Numbered from the stretch's first letter, positions 31,324 through 42,032 are shown. The stretch: DNA of 64,000 bases from Halictus rubicundus (GCF_050948215.1 NW_027488625.1:620001-684000), one strand, 5' to 3'. Notes: generated by a model not told the origin, from the sequence alone. Program-made: numbers and translations.

Positions 31324-34240
31324 TCAGTCGGGTCTTCGGTGTGCTAATATTAACTTATTTATGTGGACTGTGCGAGGGTTTCCCTTGACTAGGATTTTTA
31401 TATTCTGATTGGGCAGTATTTCTATAACCTTGTGGGGCCCGGTATACTGGTCGCTGAATTTGCCCTTGACTGGTTCTTTCAGTAAGTACACGAGGTCCGT
31501 TACTTTGAAGTTTTGCGGGTTGATTTTCTGGTCGTAGTACTGTTTTGATTTTGCCTTGGCGGCGTTCTGGTTTTTAGCTGCTGACAGTTGTAGTTCCTTG
31601 ATGGTCATATGTAGATCTCGAAGGTAATCCGCATAAGTAGGTTCTAGGTTTTCCTTTATTGGGTCACTGCTGGTTGGTTCGCGGGCAATTTTTCCGTAGA
31701 CCAATTCGTGTGGTGAAAATTTAGTCCCTTCATGTACTGATGTGTTGTACGAGAACATGGCCAAGTCTAGCCAGTCATCCCAATTGTTGGCATGATTTAC
31801 GTACTGTTTTAAGTATTCCATCAGTACATGGTGTGACCTTTCGATTGAGCCATTGCTTTGTGGGTGGTAAGCTGTGGTCTTGTAGTGTTTGATTCTAAAG
31901 TTCTTTGCCACCTGTTTCATTAAATTGGAGGCGAAGTTGGTTCCTAGGTCCGTTAGAATTGCTTTAGGGGCACCAAATCGACAGATAAGATTTTTTATGA
32001 AGGCATCCGCGATGTCTGCAGTTGTGGTTCGTTCCAAAGCCACCGCTACAGAGTATTTTGTCAGTAGGTCTTGCATGGTTAGGATATATTTGTGTCCTTT
32101 CCTCGTTTCTGGTAGGGGCCCTACGATGTCCAGGCTGACTTTATCGGAGGCTTCTCCTGGAGTGTCTGTTAACACCATCGGCTGTTTCGTCTTAATTCTT
32201 GTCAATTTTCTTAGTTGACATTCGTTACATGTGCGGATGAAATTTTGTATGTCCTTCTTCATTCCTTCCCAGTAGTGTAACTGCCGAATTCGGTGGTAGG
32301 TCTTTGTTACGCCCTTGTGTCCACCGGCGGCAGACATATGCTTTTCTCTAATTAGGTTTAGTCTGTCGCTTTCAGGTGGTGTGGTTATTTGGCCTGTGCA
32401 TATGGTTATCGTTATTGTTTTATTCCGGAATGTTTCTTTCAGCTTGTTTATGATGTACTTCCAGGGTACGTCTTCAATGTTATTAGTCCTTCTTATGCTG
32501 AAGGAATTTAAATTCAGTTCTTCAACTACGTCTAATAGTGAGGCGATGCAGTTGGCGATGTTCTCGGGTTCGATAGGGCTGTGTTTGTTCTGTTTGACAG
32601 GTAGGGCTATTGTATAGAATCTGTCCCATTGTTGTAGTCTAGCTCGCTCGAAGGTTAGATCAATGAAGGTGTTCAAGAGGTTGGCTTCCTTTAATTCTTC
32701 TGCTCCTTTGTCGATAGGGTTACCGTTCATGTCGATGAATATTATTCTGTGTGTTTTGGCCATATATAGTGGTTCGTGGGTTTCTCTGATTCGCAAGGCT
32801 CTGTGTGGTTGTTGTATGTGGTGCTGTGTGGGCGGTTCCACTTGGATGTCTACCAAGTCAGGGCTGTCGGCCGAATAATTAGTTCCTTGGTTAGGTCTTG
32901 ATTCTGTGTCTTGGTTGTCAGGCGGAGTTGACGAACGGTGTTCTATCTCTGTTCGTTCCTGCGGTCCACATTTCCTTTTCCTTCGTGTTATATCTGGTAG
33001 GGGTGAATCTTCCGAGGTGGTAGTTGAGATTTTCCTTTTTTGGGTGCGTACCGGTTCGTCTAGTTTTACTCGTTTGTTTATCCTGTCCAGTTCCGATTCT
33101 AATGAGTCTTCTGACGAGGTTGATAAAATTCTTCTTCTGACTGGTTTTCTGATCCAAGACTGCAGGGGTAGGCATGTGTCTGGGGGGTTCCTGGATAGCG
33201 CGTCTGCGTTAGCGTTGGCTCTACCTTCCTTATATTGGATATTATAGTCGTACTCTGACAATTTTAATTTCCATTTCCATAATCTGGAAGTTGGATCCTT
33301 GATAGAATGTAGCCACACTAAAGGTTTATGGTCTGTAACGATATTAAAGGTACGGCCGTATAGGTATGGCCGAAAGTGGGATATGCAGTAGACAATTGCT
33401 AAGCATTCCTTTTCTATGGTGGAGTACTTTTGCTCGGCTGCATTCAGCAGGCGAGAGGCGTATGCCACGGGGAGGTCTTTTCCAATTGGTCCTTGGCTAA
33501 GTACTCCTCCGATAGCGTATCCAGACGCGTCAGTGGTGAGGTTGAATGTTTTTGAGAAGTCTGGAAATTGCAGTATGGGTTTGGTCGTAAGTGCATCCCT
33601 TAGGATTTGAAATGATTTCTCCTGAGTATCTTCCCATCTAAAGGTGATATCCTTCTTTAATAAGTCTGTGAGGGGTTTTGCGGTTGCTGAGAAGTTTGGT
33701 ATAAATTTTCGATAATATCCGGCCAATCCTAGGAATTGTTTGATGTGTTTCGCATTTTTGGGTTTAGGAAATTTTTTTACTGCTTCGATTTTCTTTGGGT
33801 CTGGTTTTAGCCCATCCTCGCTGATTATGTGCCCTAAGTAGGTTACCTCATGACGCAAAAATTCGCATTTGTCCGGCTGTAGTTTTAATTTTGCGGAACG
33901 TAATCGATCCATTAGTTTGTTGAATTTTATTTCGTGTTCTTGCAAGGAGCTTGAGTATATCACTATATCATCAAGATATACAAACAATTCTGATCCTTGC
34001 AGTCCTGCCAGTACGCTGTTCATCAAGCGCTGAAATGTGGCTGGGGCGTTCTTTAGGCCAAAAGGCATCCTCTTGAATTGGAAGTGTCCATAAGGGGTTG
34101 AGAATGCCGTTTTATGGGCGTCCTCGGGTGCCATTTTGATTTGGTGGAATCCAGAGGCCAGATCGAACGTGGAAAAGTATTTAGCGCTTCCAAGTTGATC
34201 TAGAATTTCCGTTATGTTGGGCAAAGTAATCGACGTTTGC
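31324..34240 (-). CDS. Gypsy Pol: reverse transcriptase (N-truncated), RNase H, integrase
   Basis: The frame begins in the middle of reverse transcriptase with LPNITEILDQLGSAKYFSTF, runs through FVYLDDIVIYSS (YLDD catalytic site), RNase H (LTTDASGYAIGGVLSQ, STIEKECLAIVY), a long hydrophilic linker, and integrase with an HH-CC finger (CNECQLRK), SLDIVGPL, ILTDLGTNF and SNGSIERSH, so all three D, D, E residues are present. It ends VHINKLILAHRRPD. About 966 residues remain from Met at 34224. The first third of reverse transcriptase, including its first catalytic region, is missing because of a deletion. Pol cannot therefore be active in retrotransposition. Confidence 0.9.
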
Positions 34241-34516
34241 TTGATTCTTTTGTAGAAAGTCGGATCCTAGGAGTCCGCTTTGGTCTATCAATATTCGGTT
34301 GCTAACAACATGGAATATTACTTGATGGCCCGCTATCCTGATTGATGCCGTCCCTAGGGTGGCCAGGACCTCAGCCGAGATTCCTCGAATATTAATCGCA
34401 TTACTTGTGTCGATTTTCGTAGATACTGGGACCATTGATTCTTTTATAAGATTTATTTCTGAACCTGAGTCGATTAAAAGTGAAATTATTCCTTGAAGAT
34501 CAGGAGAGGTAATCAT
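34240..34516 (-). pseudogene. Gypsy protease fragment
   Basis: The frame contains SLLIDSGSEINLIKESMVP, a retropepsin active site reading D-S-G, and GLLGSDFLQKNQANVDYF. It then shifts at about 34235-34240 into the reverse transcriptase frame: the DNA directly joins the end of protease to LPNITEILD. A normal Gypsy has some 200 more residues between these points, so an internal deletion is inferred. The start is uncertain because this frame opens before the first Met, near the gag stop at 34543. Confidence 0.75.
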
Positions 34517-34542
34517 TACAGTTGGTGTATATTTAGCAGAAT

Positions 34543-35928
34543 CTAATCGAACAGTGATAGCCCTTCTAGGTCGATCTCTTCCTGGTCTGTTTTCGATTCC
34601 TTGATTTTTGTTGTCCTGATGTGATCCGTCTTCGGGGATTCTTCCCGTTGGGGTAGGTTGGATTCTATCGAGGCAGGTGGAGTTTTTGGTGAGGGAGCAG
34701 AACTTATTTTCATTGCCGATCGGCGCTCTGTAAAATTTGCTCCCTTGGGTGCGCCACTGGTCCCTGGGGAGTACTTCTCGTTTCCCGACTTTTGTTGGGA
34801 ATAGGGCACTATCTCACCTGATTCCACCTTTGCTTTGAATTTATAGCAGTCTTTGATTACACGTCCGACCTTTTTACAGTAGTTACAAGTGACAGGTGGG
34901 TTAGCTCCTCTAGCTCGATTATCAGTTCCTGTTTGATTGTTAGGTCTCAAATGACTGTTTAAATTTCCATTGTTATTGTTACGATACGATGAAGGATCGG
35001 AGCGCCAGCGCGGACCGGTGTAGCTACTTTGTCTCGGGGAGACTTGATATCTGTTCGAAGAAAATTGATATCTCTGCTGAGGCTGAGTCGCTCCTCTGTG
35101 GAACGCTCTGACTCGTTCTTCTTCCTGCTGGATTTGTTTCATGATCTTTATTGCATTGGCGTATCCTTCTTCTAGATTTGTAAAACCTTCTAATTGCAAT
35201 CTTATTTCGACTTCTGACGGTAATCCTTTTAAAAAGGCTTCTGTGACATCAGATTCTATGTTCTGTTGTAATATTTCCGAAAGTTCTCCGTGTACGCTGC
35301 GTTCTCCATCCATAATCGCAAGTCGTAGGTCTTTTACGCGACTTATATAGTCCAAAATGCTTTCATGGGGGTTTTTAAATATATTTCCTAATTCGCCCTT
35401 GTATTGGTTAACCGTTTTTTGCGGTCCGAACATAAGTTTTAATTTTGTGCCGAATTCTTCTATAGTGTTTAGATTTGAGTCTTCGATGGCTATAAACGCA
35501 TGTCCTCTGAGTTTATTAGTTAATAATTTAACCAAATATGGTTCTTTGTTTGATGGAAGCGTGGCTTTAGCTCTTTCACATGCTTTTAAAAATTGAAATA
35601 CAAAGGGTTTATAACCGTCGAACACGGGTACTGTCTCTAGTGCATCTTTAATTTGTATTGGGTTTTCTAGTTGTTCTGTCAGTGTATGTGTCAGTTTTTC
35701 TGGAGTTATTCGTTCAGGTTTTGTCAGTGTCGGTTGTGGTCGGTTAATTATTGAATTCAGTGCATCTTGCATATGCGCTATTTGTTGGTTTAATTCTCTG
35801 AATTTAGTGCCAAGTTCAGATATGAAATCATTACTTTCTTGAGACCTTTTTATTTGTTCTAAGGCCCTTTTTAATAATTCTGATTCAGAACCTTTGCTTT
35901 CTATTCCGCTACTACCCGGAGTTGCCAT
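34543..35928 (-). CDS. Gypsy Gag with altered zinc knuckle
   Basis: The 461-residue protein begins MATPGSSGIE, has a coiled-coil-like N-terminal region (15-60), a Gag capsid-like core (about 95-275, with VFDGYKPFVFQFLKACERA and ILDYISRVKDLRLAIMDGE), an Arg/Asn/Gln-rich basic stretch (275-345), and a single knuckle at 348-361, CNYCKKVGRVIKDC. In the C-x2-C-x4-H-x4-C pattern the His is Arg (R356), which should weaken zinc and RNA binding. It would form the element's virus-like core. The frame is open from end to end, and a plain start lies about 100 bp after the LTR. Confidence 0.85.
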   Translation of the reverse strand: MATPGSSGIESKGSESELLKRALEQIKRSQESNDFISELGTKFRELNQQIAHMQDALNSIINRPQPTLTKPERITPEKLTHTLTEQLENPIQIKDALETVPVFDGYKPFVFQFLKACERAKATLPSNKEPYLVKLLTNKLRGHAFIAIEDSNLNTIEEFGTKLKLMFGPQKTVNQYKGELGNIFKNPHESILDYISRVKDLRLAIMDGERSVHGELSEILQQNIESDVTEAFLKGLPSEVEIRLQLEGFTNLEEGYANAIKIMKQIQQEEERVRAFHRGATQPQQRYQFSSNRYQVSPRQSSYTGPRWRSDPSSYRNNNNGNLNSHLRPNNQTGTDNRARGANPPVTCNYCKKVGRVIKDCYKFKAKVESGEIVPYSQQKSGNEKYSPGTSGAPKGANFTERRSAMKISSAPSPKTPPASIESNLPQREESPKTDHIRTTKIKESKTDQEEIDLEGLSLFD

Positions 35929-36030
35929 TTTGATTTAATTAAAGAGAGAGAGAGAAGGTAGTAGTTAAACTGTATTTTCCAATCCTCAATTCTGCGCTCT
36001 ATCCCACCGCTGCCACCAAAAATTTCTAGT

Positions 36031-37235
36031 TGTTACGTCCCAGGTAGGACGGATTATGATTTTTATGAGATAGGACGCAGTTTTGAACCTACCTGCATTC
36101 ACCGACTACGGTTCGGGAAATTGAGGATTGTTTAAATAACTTGTATTCTTATTTTCCAAAACAAACAAAATTATTGATTTATTCAAAATTAGGTGCTGAA
36201 TCAGAAGGTTTAAACACGATTTGACAAATAGAGATTATGTGTAGTTAACGCATAAACTAGATAGCTTACAAATATTTCGTTCAATAATAATAATGTTAAT
36301 TTACCGAGTTGTTGGTTTCGGAAGTGCGCTCGCAAGTTGAACTCGCCGGGTTATGTAGAAGTCGCTGGTTTTCCGAATCGCTCGTTAGTCGGAAACGCTG
36401 GGCCTTGGTTAGTTGTGTTGGAGTTTGTTGGTAAATTCAGCGTATCCTTTGGTGGAACAAATAAAATATATATATATTTGTGAATATAACAATCACACGT
36501 TACGCAATACTTAAGGTTATCAGCATATGTCACGCAGACTATATTTCGTCGACTGTTCGTTCGCGACTGCCGTCTCGCTCACAAAAGGTTTTTCGCGTTA
36601 CCCTGATCGCTCGCCCTAGCGTACCAGGACGCATCTCCTTGCGTCACACGGTATGCCCGCGAGTTTGAACTCACGCGGACTACAAGTTGCAGGTATCGGG
36701 ATCGCCGGGTTTCGTATTCCTTCGCCAAGTTGGGCACTACACTACTTCGTGGAACTTTTAAAAACCGAAAACTGAACTGACGTAAATTTTTAACGAGAGA
36801 ACACTACTACTATTTATAACTGAATGATTATTAATAACGGTACGACGTAGCGAATTGATCTGAACAAAATTCTATAACGGACTGATCCGGTCAAAACTTT
36901 ATGACGGAATGAATGAATTTTGAAGTATTGGTTCCCTTTTATAGGATGGACAGTCCATTGTTTCAATAGGATATTGATTTGATCTTTTATCTAATGCGCG
37001 TCATTCTTACCATGGGATTAGTGTGCCTTCTTGGAACTTGGTGCAACTAGACACACTTTCTGTTTATTTTTCGGGGTGACATCGATCTTTGCTGCGAATT
37101 GTTTCGCCTATCCTAATCCTATTTATTTCCTTCTCCTTGCGTGACATTATTGGGTTTCAACAATAGTTCATAATAATTCTTTGTCTCAAGTTTTATTCGT
37201 TTGATTCTTAAGCGGTCGAATCACCGGACATGACA
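36031..37235 (-). repeat. Gypsy 5' LTR, family A (minus strand)
   Basis: On the minus strand the LTR starts TGTCATGTCCGG (ending at 37235) and ends GGGACGTAACA (36031). Its promoter-like stretch reads CAATGGACTGTCCATCCTAT then AAAAGGG (36930-36965), and an AATAAAT signal lies near 36177. At about 1205 bp it is the longest copy of this family in the window. A primer-site candidate, TGGTGGCAGCGGTGGGA, lies some ten bp inside, at about 36003-36019. Confidence 0.75.
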
Positions 37236-37362
37236 CCGTCTTACTTCCTAGAATCTTAAGGCTTATCTTAATCTTATTTATTCTTCTCTCCTCGCGTGGC
37301 ATAATTTTTATTTGAAATTTTATTTGTCTTATTCATGAGCGATCGAACCACCGGACGTGACA
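37236..37362 (-). repeat. Extra Gypsy LTR start, family A
   Basis: A second copy of the first about 127 bp of the LTR (minus strand TGTCACGTCCGGTGGTTCGA) directly abuts the full LTR, in the same orientation. It probably is a remnant of an earlier copy or of unequal recombination. Confidence 0.7.
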
Positions 37363-38420
37363 TTGCAAAACACATTGGCGGAAAGAGACTACATTTCGGT
37401 CAAAGAGGATCGTACTTCGCAAGATGTGCCGCTGCCGTGGTACAATATAATACAGGCGAAGCATTGTCTCGCTTATGCAAAGCTATGGGAAAAGAGTCGC
37501 CACAAGCTTTGAAAAATATGGAAGAACAACGCAAAAAGAAAGTCTCGGAAAATGCCGAAAAGAAGAGGACCACGAAGAGCACGAAGAAGCAGTTCCGCGC
37601 AGTCCAAGATTCGGATTATGGACCAAACGCGCAGAAAGAAGACATGGACAAATGCATGTTTGATCTGCAGACAGAAAAGCATATGGAAATGCTAAACAAT
37701 TGGCAGAAGGACCGAGAAAACATCGAGCAGGATACCATTGAACAGAGCGCAAACACAAATTGGATGACGTACAGGTCGAAGCTTCTGACTGCGTCCCACT
37801 ACCGCGCCGTGTGCCACCGGAAAAAAACCACGTTGTGTTCGAAGCTGGTGAAGACGTTGCTGTACCCACGCCTGCTAACTGTTCCCGCTCTACAGTATGG
37901 AAGGGAGAATGAATATGTTGCTCGTGAAGAATTAGCGAGAAAAGAAAACATACAAATTCGACGATGTGGCCTTTTCATCGATCCATCGATTCCCTATTTG
38001 GGAGCATCGCCAGACGGTGTGATAGATAACGACGGTATTGTGGAAATAAAATGCCCACAAACCGCAGAGAATTTAACGCCAGAAGAGGCAATAAGCACAG
38101 TGCCAGCTGTCAAGAAAATATTTCCAGACAGTGCAGGTACTGCATTGAATAAAACCCACGAGTACTTCTACCAAGTACAAGGGCAGCTACACGCAACTGG
38201 TAGAAAATACTGCCTGTTTTGCCTGTGAACGAAGAAAGGAATCAAGACGATTAAAGTTGAAAGAGACGACGAATTTTGGCAACGTAACATGGAGCCAAAA
38301 TTGTCGCGTTTTTATATCGATTGTATGCTGCCGGAAATAGTCGACAGCAGACATACAAGAGGCATGCCCATTCGGGAACCTCAATATATTCTCGAAGCCA
38401 GAGAAAGGACAAAGTGTTAG
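37363..38420 (+). pseudogene. YqaJ-type nuclease domain of a transposon protein
   Basis: The frame open at 37335 enters real homology only after the LTR remnant (which supplies MSDRTTGRD). KHIGGKRLHFGQRGSYFARC and a Lys-rich linker come first. A YqaJ/lambda-exonuclease-like domain follows: SKLLTASHYRAVCHRKKTT, ALQYGRENEYVAREELARK, YLGASPDGVIDNDGIVEIKC (the D...E-x-K catalytic pattern is intact) and HEYFYQVQGQLHATG. After a stop at 38226-38228 a second frame continues with DDEFWQRNMEPKLSRFYIDC and LPEIVDSR to 38420, so there is a frameshift near 38225. Such proteins often follow a Mutator-like transposase domain, which the LTR has cut off here. That link is inference. Confidence 0.8.
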
Positions 38421-38424
38421 AAGA

Positions 38425-38715
38425 GTATTACGCCACGTCGAGGTACACCTACTGGTGCAACGCCACTGACTCGATCAGTTGGAAAAAGAAAATTGCTGTC
38501 CGACGTCGGGTGCACACTTGCAGATAAGTGTGCAGGACCGCTGATTTATATCAACGATGGAAAAAGGATATTAGTATTGCGCCACGTCGAGATACACCTA
38601 CTGGTGCAACGCCACTGACTTGATCAGTTGGAAAAAGAAAATTGCTGTCCGACGTCGGGTGCACACTTGCAGATAAGTGTGCAGAATCGCTGATGTGTAT
38701 CAGCGATTGAATGTA
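38425..38715 (+). repeat. 150-bp tandem duplication
   Basis: Two units, about 38425-38574 and 38575-38715, repeat in tandem: each contains GCCACGTCGAGRTACACCTA, TGGTGCAACGCCACTGACT, GATCAGTTGGAAAAAGAAAA and GACGTCGGGTGCACACTTGC. They differ at only a few bases. The tandem lies directly after the end of the nuclease gene and could be its terminal non-coding part. Confidence 0.85.
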
Positions 38716-38744
38716 ATGAAAAATATTAAAAATATTCCGAAACA

Positions 38745-39225
38745 ACAATGGATGGGGCATCAGCTCCCAATGTAAGTACGGGAATGAAATTTCAGATTTT
38801 ATATTCTCAAGCAGTATGAATACTAACTAATTTTTGTCAAATTTTGTTTATTTTCATGTATCTCGAACCATGTGGGCTGTTTGTTCGTCGACACGATGAT
38901 GGACGATACTGGCCAAGAGTTGTCCTACACCATGCAGATTCTAAAGCGCTAATAGACGGAGCATTGCCAATGTAAGTAGATCAACAAAATTTTACTTTTT
39001 ATATTTCAAGGTGGATTCCAATTTTTTGAACATTATGTTTATTTTCTTTTTCTCTGGCCGACTGTCATCCCCCACTGCGCAGATTTCGAGCCGACAATGG
39101 ATGGAGCAGCAGCTCACAATGTAAGCAGAGCAATGCAGTTTTACCTTTTATATTATCGAGTAAATTCCAATTTTTTTCGCATTTTGTTTATTTTGTTTTT
39201 GTGTCACTTCTAGCAACGAATCATG
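38745..39225 (+). repeat. Three repeated exon/intron-like modules
   Basis: A block of the form GATGGAGCAGCAGCTCACAATGTAAG...TTTTGTTTATTTT occurs three times, starting near 38747, 38957 and 39096, each with a GTAAG donor-like site (AATGTAAGTA, AATGTAAGTA, AATGTAAGCA) and, before the next block, pyrimidine-rich acceptor-like stretches (TTTCTCTGG, CACTTCTAG). The short segment 38868-38970 between two modules could encode a short exon. No protein family is recognised. Confidence 0.5.
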
Positions 39226-39716
39226 TGGACTGAAGGAAGAGGACTGTCCTCCAACCTTCCTCACAGCCGCAACAACAACAACAAAGAAAAGGAGCAGCCA
39301 AGCGAAGACGACCAAGCTCTATCTCTACGATGTCCACAGCGAGGAGGACGCTCCTTCGCCGCCCATCGACGCCGCCCGGCGAAAGAAAAGCATAATCCCT
39401 CCTCTCGCGCCCCAAATATGTGCCCACCCCCCCCCCAACACGCACACTTTGTAAAAAATCCGCATTTCCCATATATTTGCCATTGTATTACGTTCTGCTT
39501 ATGAATAAATGCAACAGTAAAAATAAAAAAATCGTTATGGTCTCTCTCCCTTCCCCCCCCTCTCTCTCTCCTGAAACAACCCTTCACCTTTCACTGCAGC
39601 GAAGTCGTAACAGTAGGACAAGAGGACAGGTTGCCGCTCGTTCGTTCTCAATGAACGCAACAAACATCCCAATTCTACAGGCATTCTGTGCCCCTTAGCT
39701 CTTTTATGCGGTGTTA
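39226..39716. other. No gene recognised; pyrimidine-rich
   Basis: Contains C-rich and CT-rich runs (CCCACCCCCCCCCC near 39423, TCTCTCTCTC near 39580) and short frames on both strands. No supported gene. Confidence 0.35.
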
Positions 39717-39717
39717 T

Positions 39718-40440
39718 ATTGGGAGGGCTAGTTTATGACACCCTCAAGTGTCTACCTGTCGAAAGGCTAAGAAGCTAGAACGCCGAAGGGTGTAACATTG
39801 TGCAAGGTCAGGTATACCGGTGAGACAATCCTGATGCAATGTCACCTTTTTTTTTTGTTTTCCATTATTTTTTCATGAAACCTCTCTCAACACATTCGCG
39901 GAATGTTTCTGATGAAAATGATACCAAACATGGTATAATGTGCATCATATTTACTATGCATTCGTACATTTGTTCGAAGCGACGATGTTTCAGATTTCAG
40001 AGCATGACTGTGTTTGGCACCGAGGCTGCATGCCAGCTCTTTCGTCTTCGGCAGGACACTGTCGGAGAAGGGCTAATTTATGACGCCCCCAAGTGTCTAC
40101 CTTTCGAAGGGGCCAGAAGCTAGACCGCCGAAGAATGTAACATTATGCGGGGTCAGGTATATCGGTGAAACAATACTAATGCAATGTCCCAATTCTTTTG
40201 TTTTTCATAATATATTCATGAAACTTCTCCCAACACATTCGTGTAATTTTCCTGATAAAATTGACACCAAACATGATATAATTTGGATCATATTTACTAG
40301 GCAATCGTACATTCGTGCGAAGCAGCGATGTTTCAGACTTTAGAGAATGACTGTGTTTTGCACTGAGGTTACAGGAAAGTTCTTTCGTCTTCGGCGAGAC
40401 AGTGTCGTGGGAGGGCTAATTTATGACACCCTCCAGTGTC
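39718..40440 (+). repeat. 345-bp tandem repeat, two units plus a start
   Basis: The landmark GGCTARTTTATGACRCCC occurs near 39729, 40072 and 40417, giving periods of about 343 and 345 bp. Units share CTTTCGTCTTCGGC, CGTACATTYGTKCGAAGC and GATGTTTCAGAYTT. Identity by eye is roughly 80%. The repeat has no recognised coding frame. Confidence 0.8.
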
Positions 40441-41754
40441 AATGTTATGGAGCGGGCCATCGACGCAAGATACTAATTCGCAACAGGTTGCTTTCAAACC
40501 ATTAGATATTGAAATCGAATTTTTTACAGAAAATATTTAGAATATATTCATTTTTATCTGGAGATAAAAACTAGAAAAAATCAATTGATAAATATAGTTT
40601 GTCCAACTATTTGTTACATTTCGCGAACAATAAAATTTAGGGATTTTTGAGGGATTCAGCATGTTAGGTTGATCTTTTTATCTAGTGCCATTACTGAAAA
40701 TTCACATCCTTGTATTATCCAACCTTCCAAGATGCTAATTGGCTAAAGCGCTTTTCACTATGAAAAAGTCCCGTCTCTGCAATATTGGGAAATGGTTAGT
40801 GGCATCCTAGACCCTTGCGATCGGCGTAGGCACACGTACACGCCGACCAGGCGGTGTGTGAGTGTGCCACGGCACGGCTATTCGAACGTAGCTACGACAG
40901 CGCCATCCACGTTGTCGCGCCGCTCATGCTCCTACAGGCATCTCTGGCGGACAACATGCTGCCGAATATTGCTAACCATTTCCCAATGATGCAAAAGTAG
41001 GACTGCTGAGGATCTTTCCCGCCTAGATTGAACTTTTATCTAGCTCTTTTCACTATGGAAAAGTCCCGTCTCTGCATTATTGGGAAATATTTACAGGTAT
41101 CCCGGACCCTTGCGATCGCCGTCGGCACACGTACACGCGGACCAGGCGGTGTGTGAGTGTACCGCGGCGCGGCTATTCGAACGAAGCTGCGACAGCGCCA
41201 TCCACGCTGTCGTGCCGCGCATGATCCTATGGCCTCTGTTTTACCGATACAGTAACTGCTGACGATGAGAGAGATCGGGAACAGAGTACAGCGCTCGTAG
41301 CGAAAAATGCCGGAACTATATTTTGATGAAATATCCAATGTTCCCTCAATGATGCAATGTTTGTGGGATCCCGCAATTATTTGATTAATACGTAAGCATA
41401 CAACGTGATTGGCGTTGCATTGAGATTCTATATGTTCCCGCTAGGCGGAAAAGGTCCTACAAACTCCATACGAGCTCTAAATCTCTCGATATTTACTATA
41501 ATGTCACTCGACAACACACGAAATCAGCATGCTGTTGATATTGCAAATTACGGCAAAAAACGCAAAAGTAGGACTTCTGAGGACCTTTGCCGCCTAGATT
41601 GAACCTTTATCTAACGCTTTTGACTACAAAACAGTATTATCTTTGCATTATTAAGAAATAAGAGCGGGACTCCCGTACCCTTGCAAACTCGTGTACGGTG
41701 TGCGGAACTAGGGAGGGGATGCGCGCCGGGGCCACCGCCTTAAATTCTTGGCTT
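40441..41754 (+). repeat. Diverged local duplication, about 300-bp units
   Basis: A unit with TTTTCACTATGRAAAAGTCCCGTCTCTGCA, GACCCTTGCGATCG, CACACGTACACGC, CCAGGCGGTGTGTGAGTGT and CGACAGCGCCATCCACG occurs at about 40750-40965 and 41043-41225, and a poorer copy starts at about 41617. A linker, AAAAGTAGGACTGCTGAGGA then TTGAACTTTTATCTA, ends units one and two (40993 and 41566). The second unit contains an insertion of about 280 bp. Confidence 0.7.
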
Positions 41755-42032
41755 CGTAAAGATGAATTTTCCTCATCGACTCGTCTGGAATCCCGTCCAC
41801 AATGTATTGTATCAGCGATTCGGATTCAATCGATCCTTGTACTGCAATTTCCTTCATTTTCAAAAAATATTCGTGCACCGATTCGTCCCGCTGCATTTTT
41901 CTGGTGCGCAACTTTTCGTGTAATTCTGCACTGTTTACCCGCGTAGCAAATTCCTCCAGTAACCGACTTTTCAATCGTGCCCACGATGAAAGTCCGTTCT
42001 CTCCTTGCACGAACAATGTCGCCAATCCTTTC
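41755..42032 (-). pseudogene. Gypsy-type Gag, downstream part split off by Copia
   Basis: The minus-strand frame has LATLFVQGENGLSSWARLKS, EFATRVNSAELHEKLRTRK, ESVHEYFLKMKEIAVQGSIE and LIQYIVDGIP, a clear Retrotrans_gag pattern. It is the continuation, in the same frame, of 46702-47299: removing the Copia element and one copy of CTTTC restores the frame. Homology ends near 41755, where the sequence turns into unrelated GC-rich codons. Confidence 0.85.

Larger units (their letters stand above)
31324..37235 (-). mobile_element. Gypsy retrotransposon, family A, minus strand, 3' LTR missing
   Basis: Reading leftwards: LTR (36031-37235), primer region, gag (35928-34543), protease (34516-about 34240) and pol (about 34240-31324). 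The 3' LTR expected below 31324 is absent; a Cys-rich frame and a BEL fragment are there instead. A pol segment between protease and the middle of reverse transcriptase is deleted. The LTR belongs to the same family as 10150-10684, 15455-15525, 19076-20453 and 55011-56737. Confidence 0.85.

Noticed and set aside
32315..33247. Plus-strand frames opposite Gypsy pol
   Set aside because: They mirror the coding minus strand and contain no domain.
37335..37362. Met at 37335 as native start of the nuclease gene
   Set aside because: The first nine codons are Gypsy LTR sequence read by chance; true homology begins after 37362.
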